A stretch of 64,000 bases of DNA from Streptomyces sp. MBT53 (GCF_016654115.1 NZ_JAEQAZ010000005.1:60766-124765), one strand, 5' to 3'. Shown: positions 36,538-45,683, counted from the stretch's first letter. Notes: generated from the letters alone by a model not told the origin. Translations and numbers: made by a program.

Positions 36538-37344
36538 CTGACATCCGTACCTGAGGCATCCGAGGCCGGGGACGAGTTCTCACGCGTCCTCGACCGGGTC
36601 CTCCTCGGCGGCTCCCCGTCCTCGGCACTCCGTCCGGTCCGGGTCGCCTCGGCGGTCGACGAGGTGTCCGACCGGCTGCTCACCGCGATCGCCGTCGGCG
36701 ACTTCCTGCCGGGCGAACGGCTGCCCGCCGAGCGCGAACTCACCGGTCTGCTCCGGGTCAGCCGCCCCACCGTGCGCGAGGCGGTCGCCCGCCTCCAGGC
36801 CGTCGGCGTCGTCGAGATCCGCCGCGGCCGCAACGGCGGCACCTACGTCCGCGACAGCTGGACCGAGTCCACGGCCGCCGCCGTCCGGCACACCCTGCTG
36901 CCCCGCTGGGAGGAGTTCGAGCAACTCTTCGACCTGCGCGGCCTGGTCGAGGGCATGGTGGCCGCGACGGCCGCCCGGCGCCGGGGCTCCAAGGACCTCG
37001 ACCCCATGAAGGACGCCCTGTCCGCCTACCTCACCGCGAGCACCCCGCGCGACGCGCACACCGCGGACAGCGCCTTCCACCAGGCCGTCCGCGCCGCCAC
37101 GGGCAACCCCCAGATCGTCATGCTCAGCCAGGACCTGCTGGCCCGCATCAGCCTCGGCTTCCCCGTCGAACCCTGGGGCAGGGGCGAACAGGCCCACTTC
37201 CACCAGGGCGGCGAGGACCACAAGGCCCTGTACGAGGCCATCGCGGCGGGCGAGCCCGAGCGCGCCGAGGAGATCGCCCGCGGCCACTTCACGATCAGCG
37301 CGGACCTGATCCGTGACGTACTGGAGCGGGTCCGGGCCCGCTAG
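36538..37344 (+). CDS. GntR regulator, FadR subfamily
   Basis: 268-residue regulator. The N-terminal winged helix (DRLLTAIAVGDFLPGERLPAERELTGLLRVSRPTVREAVARL) and the all-helical FCD domain (FDLRGLVEGMVAATAA, HQAVRAATGNPQI) with a metal-binding His pattern are clear. It probably controls the divergent peptide-uptake operon through the inverted repeat at 36431. The start is odd: the only codon with a good ribosome site (GGAGGGGGAGGACAA) is CTG 36538. GTG 36382 would add 52 poorly conserved residues and cover the palindrome. Confidence 0.85.
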   Translation: MTSVPEASEAGDEFSRVLDRVLLGGSPSSALRPVRVASAVDEVSDRLLTAIAVGDFLPGERLPAERELTGLLRVSRPTVREAVARLQAVGVVEIRRGRNGGTYVRDSWTESTAAAVRHTLLPRWEEFEQLFDLRGLVEGMVAATAARRRGSKDLDPMKDALSAYLTASTPRDAHTADSAFHQAVRAATGNPQIVMLSQDLLARISLGFPVEPWGRGEQAHFHQGGEDHKALYEAIAAGEPERAEEIARGHFTISADLIRDVLERVRAR

Positions 37345-38183
37345 ACGCTCAACTCCCGCACGACAGGGGCGACTTCCGCGACGCCGCCCAGCCGCAGCAC
37401 GGGGCGCGCGCTCGCGGTGATCGTGGCCGGGCTGCCCTGCGAGTCGCCCATGTCGACGGCGATCTCGGTGATGCCCCGTTCGGCCAGGTCGGCGGCGAGG
37501 CACGCGGTGCTGTTGGCGTTCGCGATGTCCTCCGGGACGCCGATCGACGGCGCGAACATGCGGGCCGCGATCCGACCGGAGCGCTCCGGCACCGAGTAGA
37601 CGTAGCAGCCGAGGAGTCCGAACCGGTCGCAGGCCGCGCGGAGCCCCTCGAAGTCCGGTGCCAGCGCGGCGAGTTCGGCGCGCGAGGCGACCGGGACGAG
37701 CAGGCGCGCTCGCCCGACCGAGGCCACACGGGCGCCTGGCGCGAGCCTGTCCGGGGTGACGCCCAACGGGGGCAGGACGTGCGCGTACTCGTCCGGGGTC
37801 GGCTCGCGCAACTCGACGGGACCCGGCTCGAAGACGGCACGGAACCGTGTGCCCTCCCGTACCGCCCGGCCGGCGAACGAGCGCCCCGCGGCGCGCAGCA
37901 TGCCCCGGTACCCCGCGCCCCGGGCGCGCGCCGCGAGGTACGCCAGGGCGGCGACCGTACCGTGGCCGCACGCCGGCAGTTCGCCCCCGGCGGTGAAGAA
38001 GCGGAGCGACACCCCGGACCCGCGCACCGAGACGAAGACGGCGTGCGAGGTCCCCGCGAGGACCGGCACCCGACGCCGCTCGTCGTCGCTCAACGGCACC
38101 TCGTCCAGCACCGCCGTGGGGCTTCCGCCGACGCCCTCGCGCAGACACGCGCGGACGATCGTGACGGACAGTCGGCTTATCAC
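37341..38183 (-). CDS. PhzF-family protein lacking the usual catalytic Glu
   Basis: 280-residue PhzF-fold protein. The ACGHGTVAALAYLAAR segment is kept in lobe 1, and lobe 2 retains a degenerate loop (ANANSTACLAADL). The residue matching the PhzF catalytic Glu is His47 (GTSHAVFV). It may be inactive, use another base, or represent a separate enzymatic branch. Its stop and that of the convergent GntR gene share the palindrome CTAG. It is divergent from the permease at 38233, with only 49 bases between starts. Confidence 0.78.
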   Translation of the reverse strand: MISRLSVTIVRACLREGVGGSPTAVLDEVPLSDDERRRVPVLAGTSHAVFVSVRGSGVSLRFFTAGGELPACGHGTVAALAYLAARARGAGYRGMLRAAGRSFAGRAVREGTRFRAVFEPGPVELREPTPDEYAHVLPPLGVTPDRLAPGARVASVGRARLLVPVASRAELAALAPDFEGLRAACDRFGLLGCYVYSVPERSGRIAARMFAPSIGVPEDIANANSTACLAADLAERGITEIAVDMGDSQGSPATITASARPVLRLGGVAEVAPVVRELSV

Positions 38184-38197
38184 GCGAGAACCGTACT

Positions 38198-38214
38198 ATG
38201 TTCTGTCGCAACAT
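38198..38214. promoter_or_regulatory. Inverted repeat ATGTT-N7-AACAT before the permease/TIGR03943 pair
   Basis: ATGTT (38198-38202) and AACAT (38210-38214) lie between the divergent PhzF and permease starts. A longer version, ATGTTCGA-N8-TCGAACAT, precedes the paralogous permease at 57353, so both are likely targets of one regulator. Confidence 0.5.
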
Positions 38215-38232
38215 CAGACATTCGGAGCAAAT

Positions 38233-39279
38233 ATGCCAAAAGCGGATGAGCTGCTTGATGTGACGGAGGTGGTGGCCCCGGCCATCGCCCACCCACCCGA
38301 GCGACGGCGCCGCCGCCTCCCGCTCAGACCCCCGCCCAGGACGGCGCTCGTCGCCGCCCTCGGCCTGGCGGCCTGCGCCCTCCTGCTGTCGGGCACACCG
38401 TGGCTGAACGGCCCCGCCGTGGCAGCCTGGCGCACCGTCTGCCTGGCCATCACCGTGCAGGCGCTGCCCTTCCTTCTCCTTGGCACCGCTCTGTCCGGGG
38501 CCATCAACGCCTTCGTGCCGGCCGACCTGTTCACCAAGGTGCTGCCCAAGCGCGCCGTGCTCGCCGTCCCCGTGGCCGGGCTCGCCGGAGCCGTCCTGCC
38601 GGGCTGCGAATGCGCGTCCGTGCCGGTCGCCAACAGCCTGATCCGCCGGGGCGTCACCCCGGCCGCCGCCTTCGCGTTCCTGCTCTCGGCGCCCGCGATC
38701 AACCCGATCGTGCTCACCGCCACCGCCGTCGCCTTCCCCGGCAGCCCCGCCATGGTGCTGGCCCGGCTGCTCGCCTCGCTCGCCACCGCCGCCGTCATGG
38801 GCTGGCTCTGGCTCTGGCTCGGCCGCACGGAATGGCTGCGCCCGGTCGTCCGGCACACCGGACACCAGCACGGACACAGCCGCTTCACGGAGTTCCGTCT
38901 CGGCTTCCAGCACGACTTCCTGCACGCGGGCGGCTTCCTCGTCCTGGGCGCCATGGCCGCGGCCACCTTCAACGTGACCGTCCCGCGCTCCGTCCTCGAC
39001 ACCTTCTCCGGCTCGCCCTGGCTGTCCGTGCTGTTCCTGGCCGCGCTCGCCATCGTCCTCGCGGTCTGCTCCGAGGCCGATGCCTTCGTAGCGGCCTCAC
39101 TCACAGGTTTCTCACCCACAGCCCGGCTGGCTTTCATGGTGGTCGGCCCCATGGTCGACCTCAAGCTGATCGCCCTCCAGGCCGGCACCTTCGGCCGCGC
39201 CTTCGCGGTCCGCTTCTCCACCGCGACCACCGTCGTGGCCGTGGCCGCCAGCGTCCTGATCGGAGGCGCCCTGCTGTGA
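38233..39279 (+). CDS. YraQ/DUF318-type permease
   Basis: 348-residue membrane protein with about eight helices. The conserved Cys pair PGCECASVP (Cys125, Cys127), NSLIRRG, SAPAINPIVL and CSEADAFVA are all present. The family is thought to move a metal, arsenical or other thiol-reactive small ligand, with no transport substrate firmly known. Its stop overlaps the start of a TIGR03943 partner (GTGA), a pairing kept in a second copy at 55579-57353. ATG 38233 has GGAG nine bases upstream. Confidence 0.85.
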   Translation: MPKADELLDVTEVVAPAIAHPPERRRRRLPLRPPPRTALVAALGLAACALLLSGTPWLNGPAVAAWRTVCLAITVQALPFLLLGTALSGAINAFVPADLFTKVLPKRAVLAVPVAGLAGAVLPGCECASVPVANSLIRRGVTPAAAFAFLLSAPAINPIVLTATAVAFPGSPAMVLARLLASLATAAVMGWLWLWLGRTEWLRPVVRHTGHQHGHSRFTEFRLGFQHDFLHAGGFLVLGAMAAATFNVTVPRSVLDTFSGSPWLSVLFLAALAIVLAVCSEADAFVAASLTGFSPTARLAFMVVGPMVDLKLIALQAGTFGRAFAVRFSTATTVVAVAASVLIGGALL

Positions 39280-40001
39280 AGCGCACCGCACAGATCCCGC
39301 TCCTGATCCTGACCGGCCTGGGCCTCCTGCACACCGCCCTCTTCACCGACCTCTACCTGCGCTACGTCAAGGAGGGCCTGCGCCCGCTGCTGATCATCTC
39401 CGGCGCCCTCCTGCTGCTCCTGGGCCTGGCCCACGCGGCGTTCGACCACGACACCGGTGAGCAGGAGGACCACGGCCACGGCCACGACCACTCCACCGCA
39501 CCCCGTATCGCCTGGCTCCTCTTCCTCCCCGCGCTCAGCCTCCTCCTCTACGCCCCACCCGCCCTCGGCGCCTACACGGCCGCACACGCCGGCCGCGAGA
39601 CCGTCAAACAGCAGAAGGGGTTCGCCGCACTGCCCGCGACCTCACCCCTCCCGATGACCCTCACGGACTTCACCACCCGGGTCCAGCAGGACAAGCAACG
39701 CGCCATCAAGGGCCGTACCGTCGAAATGACCGGCTTCGTGACACCGGGACACGGCGGCTGGGACCTGACCCGCATCATCTTCACCTGCTGCGCGGCGGAC
39801 GCCCAGACGGTCAAGATCCGGATGTACGGCACCCCCGCCCCGCCCGCCAACACCTGGCTCGCCGTCACCGGAACCTGGCACACCCAGGGCGCCCTCGGCA
39901 CGAAGTCCGCGGCGGCGGCCCTCGACGTCCACGGCACCCGGCCCATCGCCCAACCCGTCAACGCCTTCACGGACGACCTGCCCCTCACACCCTCCCGGTG
40001 A
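39276..40001 (+). CDS. TIGR03943-family membrane protein
   Basis: 241-residue protein with two N-terminal helices, a His-rich cytoplasmic or lumenal loop (HGHGHDHS) that could bind metal, a third helix (IAWLLFLPALSLLLYAPP) and an extracellular domain with FTCCAADAQTVKI, where the Cys pair may bind metal or form a disulfide. In Bacillus the homologous pair is ycgR/ycgQ. It is co-translated with the permease (GTGA) and probably forms a complex with it. Confidence 0.85.
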   Translation: MKRTAQIPLLILTGLGLLHTALFTDLYLRYVKEGLRPLLIISGALLLLLGLAHAAFDHDTGEQEDHGHGHDHSTAPRIAWLLFLPALSLLLYAPPALGAYTAAHAGRETVKQQKGFAALPATSPLPMTLTDFTTRVQQDKQRAIKGRTVEMTGFVTPGHGGWDLTRIIFTCCAADAQTVKIRMYGTPAPPANTWLAVTGTWHTQGALGTKSAAAALDVHGTRPIAQPVNAFTDDLPLTPSR

Positions 40002-40076
40002 CACGAACCGCCTTTGCGGACAAGGGCGTTGGGGCAGCGGGAGTCGCGACGCCCCGACCTTGGTTAACCTGCACGG

Positions 40077-43000
40077 GTGACCACCGACCTGACCCTGCTG
40101 TCCCGCGTCGCCCACCGCGGACAGGAAGTCACCGCGCCCCGGCTGCGCGGCCTCCTCGCGCTGCTCGCCGGCGATCTGCGCACGGGCTGCAGCACCGAGC
40201 GGCTGGTGGCGGGGCTGTGGCCGGACGAGTTGCCGGAACGGCCCGGCAAAGCGGTCCAGGTGCTGGTCTCGCGGGCCCGGGCCCAGCTGGGCGCCGATGT
40301 CATCGCCAGCACCCCGACCGGCTACCGGCTCACCCTCGCCGAGGACCAGGTCGACAGCTCCGCCCTGCTGCTGCACGCCACGGTCAGCGCCGACCGGTCC
40401 AGGGCCGGTGACCACGCGGCAGCGCTGGCCGCGGCCGAGGCCGGACTCGCCCTGTGGGAGGGCACTCCGGACGGCGACCCCGACAGCGCCGACCCGGTGG
40501 CCGTACTGCGCGCCGAACGCGCCCCCGTCCACGCCACGCTCGCCCGTGCGCGGGCCCTCGCACTCGCCCGCCTGGGGCGGCACGCGGAGGCGGCCGGCCC
40601 GCTCGCCGCAGCCGCGGCCGAGCATCCGCGCGACGAGGAGGTGCTCGCCGAACTGCTGCGCGGCGAGGCCGCGTCGGCGGGCCCGTCCGCCGCGCTGATG
40701 CGCTACGAGGCGTACCGCCGCGAACTCCGCGACGACCTCGGCACCGACCCCGGCGCCGGACTCAAGGCCGTGCACAAGGAGTTGCTGCGCGGTGAGGCGC
40801 CGGTGGTCAGACACGGAGTGCCGCACGAACCGAACCCCCTCCTCGGCCGGGACGAGGACATCGCGGCCGTCGAGCGGGCGCTGCACGCCTCCCGCGCCGT
40901 CACCGTCGTCGGCCCCGGCGGACTCGGCAAGACCCGGCTCGCGCACGCCGTCAGCCGCCGGGCCGAACAGCGCGTGGTGTACTTCGTGCCGCTCGCGGGT
41001 GTCACGGCCGACGCGGACGTGGCCGCCGAGGTGGCCTCCGCGCTCGGCGCGGGCGGCATGAGCGGCCCCACCTCCGGCGACCCGGTGGCCGGCATCCTCG
41101 GCGTCCTCGGCGCCGGGCCCGCGCTGCTCGTCCTCGACAACTGCGAGCAGATCGTCCGGGGCGCTTCAGCCCTCGTCCAGGCTCTCGTCTCGTCCTCCAA
41201 GGACCTGCGGGTCCTCGCCACCAGCCGCGCCCCGCTGGGCCTGACCTCGGAGGCGGTGTACGCGCTCCCGGAGCTGGGCCTCGCCACCTCCGTCGAACTG
41301 TTCACCCAGCGGGCGCGCGCCGCCCGTCCCGGTGTGGAGCTGCCGTCGGACGCGGTGACCGAACTCTGCCGCCACCTCGACGGGCTGCCGCTCGCCGTGG
41401 AGTTGGCCGCGGCGCGGGTCCGGGTCCTCTCGGTGCCGGACATCGCCCGGCGTCTCGGCGACCGGTTCGCCCTGCTGCGCGGCGGTGCACGCGACGCACC
41501 CGAGCGGCACCGCACGCTGCACGCGGTCGTGGAGTGGAGCTGGAACCTCCTCGCGGAGGACGCCTGGGCGGCGCTGCGCACCCTCTCCGTCTTCCCCGGC
41601 GGCTTCCTGGCCGAGGCGGCGGAGCAAGTCCTCGGTGAGGACCCGCTGTTCCTCCTGGAGCAACTGGCCGACCAGTCCCTGCTCACCGTCGCCGACACCC
41701 CGGCGGGCGTACGGTTCCGCATGCTGGAGACCGTAAGGGAGTTCAGCGCGGCCCGTCGTACCGAGGCGGGCGAGGACGAGACGGCCGTAGATCAATTCCT
41801 GTTCTGGGCACGGGACTTCGGGGTCGCCCACCACGACGTGCTGTTCGGCTCGGACTCGCAGACCGCCTGGGAGCGCATCAAGGCCGAGCAGGACAACCTC
41901 GTCCTCGCCCTGCGGCACGCCATGGCCCGCGCGGACGGTCCCGCGACCGCCGCCGTCACCGCCGTCCTCGCCGCACTGTGGTCCACCGGCACCAACTACC
42001 CCCGCCTCACCGCGCTCGCCGAGGACACCGGCCCGCCGCTCTCGCACTACCGCCCCGAGCCCGCGTACGTCGAAGTCGTGCGCACCGCCGCGGTGTTGGG
42101 CACCGCGACCGTGTTCATGGGCCCCGGCCCACGCGCCGTACGCCAGCTCGCCGTCCTCCGCCGGCTGCCCCCGGGCCCGCCGGACACCCTGATGCGCGCC
42201 ACCGCCCTCGTGCTCAGCGCGATCCCCGAGATACGGCCGCCCGACTACGACGTGCTGCGCGCACTCTGCGCCAGTGAACAGCCGCTGCTCTCCGGCATCG
42301 CCGAGTGCGTCGCCTGCTACGTCTGGGAGTTCGAGCACGACATCGACCGCGCGCTCGTCTCGGCCCGCCGGGCGGTCACCGGACTGGCACCGGTCGACAA
42401 CCCGTCCGTACAGCTCATGGTGCACTCCCGGCTGAGCGAGCTGTGCCTGCGCACGGGCAGGGGCGAGGAAGCGTACGAACATCTCAAGGCGTCGCTCGCC
42501 GTCCTGCCGCGGCTCGGCGACGGGCACGACCACATCGGCATCCGCCCGCTCCTCGTCTTCGCCTGTCTGCAGCGCGGCGAGTTGGAGGAGGCGGAGGAGT
42601 GGCTGCGGCGGGCGGAGAGCGACAACTCCCCGCGCCAGGACGACTTCTACCGGCCAGATCTCTGCGGTCGTGCCGAGATCGCGCTCACCCGTGGACTGAC
42701 GGAGGTCGGGCTCGGTCTGTGGCGCGGGGTCGTGGAGCGGATGCTCGCGGCCGGCTCCGCGCACGGAGGCGAAGCACTGTTCGACCCTTGGGCGTTGGTG
42801 ATCCAGGCGGTGGCGGTGACGGCGCACGCCCACGCCGGCCGCCTCGCACCGGTCGCGGAGCTGATCGCCCGACTGCGGCTGCGGCTGGGGGAGTTGCTCT
42901 CGGAGCCGGTCGGCTCGCCCGCCGAACTCCCCATGTTCGGGACGATGTTGCACGCCCTCGGCATGGTCGGGCTCGCGTCCGGCGACACCGGTGCCGTACG

Positions 43001-43199
43001 GATGCTCGCGCTGGCCGAACGGCTGCGGGTGATGCGGGAGTTCCACCCGACGATGTCCGCGGAGCGCGCCCGTGAGGCGGCCGAGGACGCCGACAGGGCG
43101 GCGTACGCCGACGCCGTGTCGGAGTACGCCGCCCTGGGGCGGGACGAGTTGCGGGAGGCGGCCCGCGCTGTCATGGCGGTTACTTCGGGTCGTTCTTGA
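40077..43199 (+). CDS. AfsR/SARP-type regulator with BTAD and NB-ARC ATPase domains
   Basis: 1040-residue transcriptional regulator. Winged-helix DNA-binding domain (about 1-90: LTLLSRVAHRG...PTGYRLTL), BTAD helical domain (about 95-240), AAA/NB-ARC ATPase (P-loop VGPGGLGKTR, Walker B LLVLDNCEQI) and a long helical, TPR-like C-terminal half. Such proteins activate secondary metabolism or transporter genes by binding direct repeats at 11-bp spacing. Its gene converges with a drug-type ABC exporter (20-base overlap), whose upstream region carries such repeats. Start GTG 40077 lacks a strong ribosome site. Confidence 0.88.
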   Translation: MTTDLTLLSRVAHRGQEVTAPRLRGLLALLAGDLRTGCSTERLVAGLWPDELPERPGKAVQVLVSRARAQLGADVIASTPTGYRLTLAEDQVDSSALLLHATVSADRSRAGDHAAALAAAEAGLALWEGTPDGDPDSADPVAVLRAERAPVHATLARARALALARLGRHAEAAGPLAAAAAEHPRDEEVLAELLRGEAASAGPSAALMRYEAYRRELRDDLGTDPGAGLKAVHKELLRGEAPVVRHGVPHEPNPLLGRDEDIAAVERALHASRAVTVVGPGGLGKTRLAHAVSRRAEQRVVYFVPLAGVTADADVAAEVASALGAGGMSGPTSGDPVAGILGVLGAGPALLVLDNCEQIVRGASALVQALVSSSKDLRVLATSRAPLGLTSEAVYALPELGLATSVELFTQRARAARPGVELPSDAVTELCRHLDGLPLAVELAAARVRVLSVPDIARRLGDRFALLRGGARDAPERHRTLHAVVEWSWNLLAEDAWAALRTLSVFPGGFLAEAAEQVLGEDPLFLLEQLADQSLLTVADTPAGVRFRMLETVREFSAARRTEAGEDETAVDQFLFWARDFGVAHHDVLFGSDSQTAWERIKAEQDNLVLALRHAMARADGPATAAVTAVLAALWSTGTNYPRLTALAEDTGPPLSHYRPEPAYVEVVRTAAVLGTATVFMGPGPRAVRQLAVLRRLPPGPPDTLMRATALVLSAIPEIRPPDYDVLRALCASEQPLLSGIAECVACYVWEFEHDIDRALVSARRAVTGLAPVDNPSVQLMVHSRLSELCLRTGRGEEAYEHLKASLAVLPRLGDGHDHIGIRPLLVFACLQRGELEEAEEWLRRAESDNSPRQDDFYRPDLCGRAEIALTRGLTEVGLGLWRGVVERMLAAGSAHGGEALFDPWALVIQAVAVTAHAHAGRLAPVAELIARLRLRLGELLSEPVGSPAELPMFGTMLHALGMVGLASGDTGAVRMLALAERLRVMREFHPTMSAERAREAAEDADRAAYADAVSEYAALGRDELREAARAVMAVTSGRS

Positions 43200-43971
43200 A
43201 CGACGCCATCGCCCAGCGGTAGCCGAGTGCGATCAGCGCGACGCACCAGGCGACCGCGATCCACCAGTTGTTGCCGATCTCCGTGCCGAGCAGCAGTCCA
43301 CGCAGGGTCTCGATGGCCGGGGTGAAGGGCTGGTACTCGGCGATGGGCTGGAACCAGCCCGGCATCGTGTCGGCCGGGATGAACGCGCTGGAGATGAGGG
43401 GCAGGAGGATCAGCGGCTGGGCGCTGTTGGCCGCCGCCTCGGCGTTCGGGCTCGCCATTCCCATGGCGACCGCGATCCAGGTGAGCGCGAGGGAGAACAG
43501 GACGAGCAGCCCGAACGCCGCCAGCCACTCCAGTGGGGTGGCGTCCGTGGACCGGAAGCCGATGGCCACGCCGACGGCGCCGACGAGGACCACGCTGGCG
43601 ACGCACTGCAGCACGCTGCCCACGACGTGTCCGATGAGCATCGACCCGCGGTAGATCGCCATGGTCCGGAAGCGGGCGATGAGGCCTTCGTTCATGTCCA
43701 TGGAGACATGCACGGCGGCCCCGATCACCGTGCCGCCGATGGTCATCATGAGGATGCCCGGGACGATGTAGGCGATGTAGTCGGAGCGGTCCGCGTCGCC
43801 GCCACCGATGCCCGCGCTCATCACGTCACCGAAGATGTAGACGAAGAGGAGCAGCAGCATGATCGGGGTGAGCAGCAGGTTCAGGGTGCCGGACGGGTAG
43901 CGCCAGGCGTGCAGCAGGTTGCGGCGCAGCATCGTGTTCGAGTCGCGCAGGGCGAGGGCGAGGGTACTCAT
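43180..43971 (-). CDS. ABC-2 type exporter permease (DrrB-like)
   Basis: 263-residue membrane subunit with six predicted helices, starting ALRDSNTMLRRNLLHAWRYPSGTLNLLLTPIMLLLLF. The ABC-2 signature is IPADTMPGWFQPIAEYQPFTPAIETLRGLLLG. It exports drugs or secondary metabolites with the ATPase encoded directly upstream (ATGA overlap). Its 3' end overlaps the convergent AfsR-like gene by 20 bases, so the two transcripts could form antisense pairs. Confidence 0.9.
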   Translation of the reverse strand: MSTLALALRDSNTMLRRNLLHAWRYPSGTLNLLLTPIMLLLLFVYIFGDVMSAGIGGGDADRSDYIAYIVPGILMMTIGGTVIGAAVHVSMDMNEGLIARFRTMAIYRGSMLIGHVVGSVLQCVASVVLVGAVGVAIGFRSTDATPLEWLAAFGLLVLFSLALTWIAVAMGMASPNAEAAANSAQPLILLPLISSAFIPADTMPGWFQPIAEYQPFTPAIETLRGLLLGTEIGNNWWIAVAWCVALIALGYRWAMASFKNDPK

Positions 43972-44939
43972 CGGGCGTTCTCCTTCGACTGGTTGGGGAC
44001 CTTGCTGTCGCCGGTGAGGGCGAAGAACACGTCGTCGAGGTCGGGGGTGTGCACGGTCAGCTCGTCGGCCTCGACGCCTGCGGCGTCCAACCAGTCGAGT
44101 ACGGCGCGCAGTTCGCGCTGGCTGCCGTCGCTGGGGATCTGCAGTGCCAGCGCCTCGTCGTCGCGGGTGACCTCGCGCAGCTCCGTGGCGGCGGCCTGGT
44201 AGGCGGCCGGGTCGGTGAAGCGGAGCCGGACATGTCCGCCGGGGATGAGCCGCTTGAGTTCCTCGGCGCTGCCCTCGGCGGCGATCCTGCCGTCGTTCAA
44301 CACCGCGATGCGGTCGGCGAGTTCGTCGGCCTCGTCCAGGTACTGGGTGGTGAGGAAGACGGTGACCCCGTCGGCGACCAGGGTGCGGATGATGCCCCAC
44401 ATGGTGTGGCGGGAGCGCGGGTCGAGGCCGGTGGTCGGCTCGTCGAGGAAGATGATCCGCGGGCTGCCGACGAGCGTCATGGCGATGTCGAGGCGGCGCT
44501 TCATGCCGCCGGAGTAGGTGGAGGCGGGCTTCTTCGCGGCCTCGGTGAGGTCGAAGCGCGCCAGCAGTTCGGCGGCCACCCGCCGCCCCTCCTTCCTCGG
44601 CAGGTGGTGCAGATCGGCCATGAGGAGCATGTTCTCCTCGCCGGTGATCAGTCCGTCGACGGCGGAGAACTGCCCGGTGACGCCGATCGCGGCCCGTACG
44701 GCCTGTGGATCCACGGCCAAGTCGTGGCCGGCGACGCGCAGTTCGCCGGCGTCGGCGGCGATGAGGGTGGAGAGGATCTTGACGGCGGTGGTCTTGCCGG
44801 CGCCGTTCGGACCGAGCAGGGCGAACACCGTGCCGGCCGGTACCGCGAGGTCGATGCCGTCGAGGACCGTCTTGTCCCCGTAGGCCTTGCGCAGCCCCTT
44901 GGCCGCGATGCCGAGTGAGTGCGATGTCGTTGTCGTCAT
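43968..44939 (-). CDS. ABC exporter ATPase (DrrA-like)
   Basis: 323-residue ATPase of the daunorubicin-resistance type. Walker A GPNGAGKTT, signature YSGGMKRRL, Walker B IIFLDEPTTGLD, H-loop TTQYLDEADEL, and the C-terminal DrrA extension (VRLRFTDPAAYQAAATEL through DDVFFALTG). It drives the 43180 permease. ATG 44939 is followed upstream by two direct CGGTTTCAC repeats that may bring it under the neighbouring AfsR-like regulator. Confidence 0.92.
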   Translation of the reverse strand: MTTTTSHSLGIAAKGLRKAYGDKTVLDGIDLAVPAGTVFALLGPNGAGKTTAVKILSTLIAADAGELRVAGHDLAVDPQAVRAAIGVTGQFSAVDGLITGEENMLLMADLHHLPRKEGRRVAAELLARFDLTEAAKKPASTYSGGMKRRLDIAMTLVGSPRIIFLDEPTTGLDPRSRHTMWGIIRTLVADGVTVFLTTQYLDEADELADRIAVLNDGRIAAEGSAEELKRLIPGGHVRLRFTDPAAYQAAATELREVTRDDEALALQIPSDGSQRELRAVLDWLDAAGVEADELTVHTPDLDDVFFALTGDSKVPNQSKENAR

Positions 44940-44971
44940 GCCGCAGAGCGTGCGGCAGGCCGCATTCAGCG

Positions 44972-44991
44972 CGGTTTCACGACGGTTTCAC
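44972..44991 (-). promoter_or_regulatory. Direct repeat CGGTTTCAC with 11-bp period upstream of the ABC exporter
   Basis: CGGTTTCAC occurs at 44972-44980 and again at 44983-44991, 33-52 bases upstream of the exporter start. SARP/AfsR activators and PhoP both recognise direct repeats with 11-bp spacing. The nearby AfsR-like gene makes a SARP site the better guess. Confidence 0.5.
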
Positions 44992-45181
44992 TGCCCCGGA
45001 ACCGGTCGCCCGAGCCCCGCCGCCGATGTCTCCCGTGGGGTTCATGTCCCGATCTCCCGCCACATCCGAGAGTTAACGGGTCATTGGGGCACATGCGGTG
45101 TGAAGGCGGGGTCGAGCCGGAAATCATCTTGTCATGAACCTGCGATCCGACGGGCGGATCGCGGTCTCATGGAGGTGTTGG

Positions 45182-45634
45182 ATGCACCGCAGACTCGCCA
45201 CCGGTCTCGCCGCCTCGACCCTGGCCCTGGTCGCCGTCGTCGCCACCGCGACAGCCGCCACCGCCGTACCCGCCGACAAGCCCCAGGTTCTCTCCAGCTG
45301 GACGCAGACCAGCGCGTCGAGCTACAACCTCTGGGCCGCGGCTCGCGCCAACCAAACCGCCTGGTCCGCCTACGAGTTCGACTGGTCCACCGACTACTGC
45401 TCCGACTCGCCCGACAACCCCTTCGGCTTCCCCTTCGCCACATCCTGCGCCCGCCACGACTTCGGCTACCGCAACTACAAGGCCGCCGGCGGCTTCGACG
45501 CCAACAAGTCGCGCCTCGACAGTGCCTTCTACGAGGACCTCAAGCGCGTCTGCACCGCCTACAGCGGCGCCACCGCGACCGCCTGCAACAGCACGGCATG
45601 GACGTACTACCAGGCCGTCAAGGTCTTCGGCTGA
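45182..45634 (+). CDS. Secreted prokaryotic phospholipase A2
   Basis: 150-residue exported enzyme that releases the sn-2 fatty acid from phospholipids. Sec signal peptide (about residues 1-28, ending TAATAVPA), then the PLA2 catalytic segment CARHDFGYRN with the His-Asp pair and Cys residues for disulfides (SDYC..., CARHD, RVCTAY, ATACNS). The size matches Streptomyces violaceoruber-type PLA2. ATG 45182 has GGAGG eight bases upstream; the frame extends to 45134 without a ribosome site. Confidence 0.92.
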   Translation: MHRRLATGLAASTLALVAVVATATAATAVPADKPQVLSSWTQTSASSYNLWAAARANQTAWSAYEFDWSTDYCSDSPDNPFGFPFATSCARHDFGYRNYKAAGGFDANKSRLDSAFYEDLKRVCTAYSGATATACNSTAWTYYQAVKVFG

Positions 45635-45660
45635 CACATCGTCACCCGCTCGGCCGGTAC

Positions 45661-45683
45661 GGGACGTCGACGTCCGGCGTCCC
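45661..45683. terminator. Small hairpin between convergent genes
   Basis: GGGACG (45661-45666) pairs with CGTCCC (45678-45683), and GGACGTCGACGTCC inside is itself a perfect palindrome. It lies between the PLA2 stop and the DeoR stop, so it could end either transcript. Confidence 0.4.

Noticed and set aside
38198..38214. Zur-type zinc box
   Set aside because: The TGAAAATGATTTTCA-like sequence I recall for Streptomyces Zur is not present; only the ATGTT/AACAT repeat is.
43180..44939. Secondary-metabolite gene cluster
   Set aside because: An exporter and AfsR-like regulator alone are not enough; no PKS, NRPS, terpene synthase or tailoring set is present in the window.
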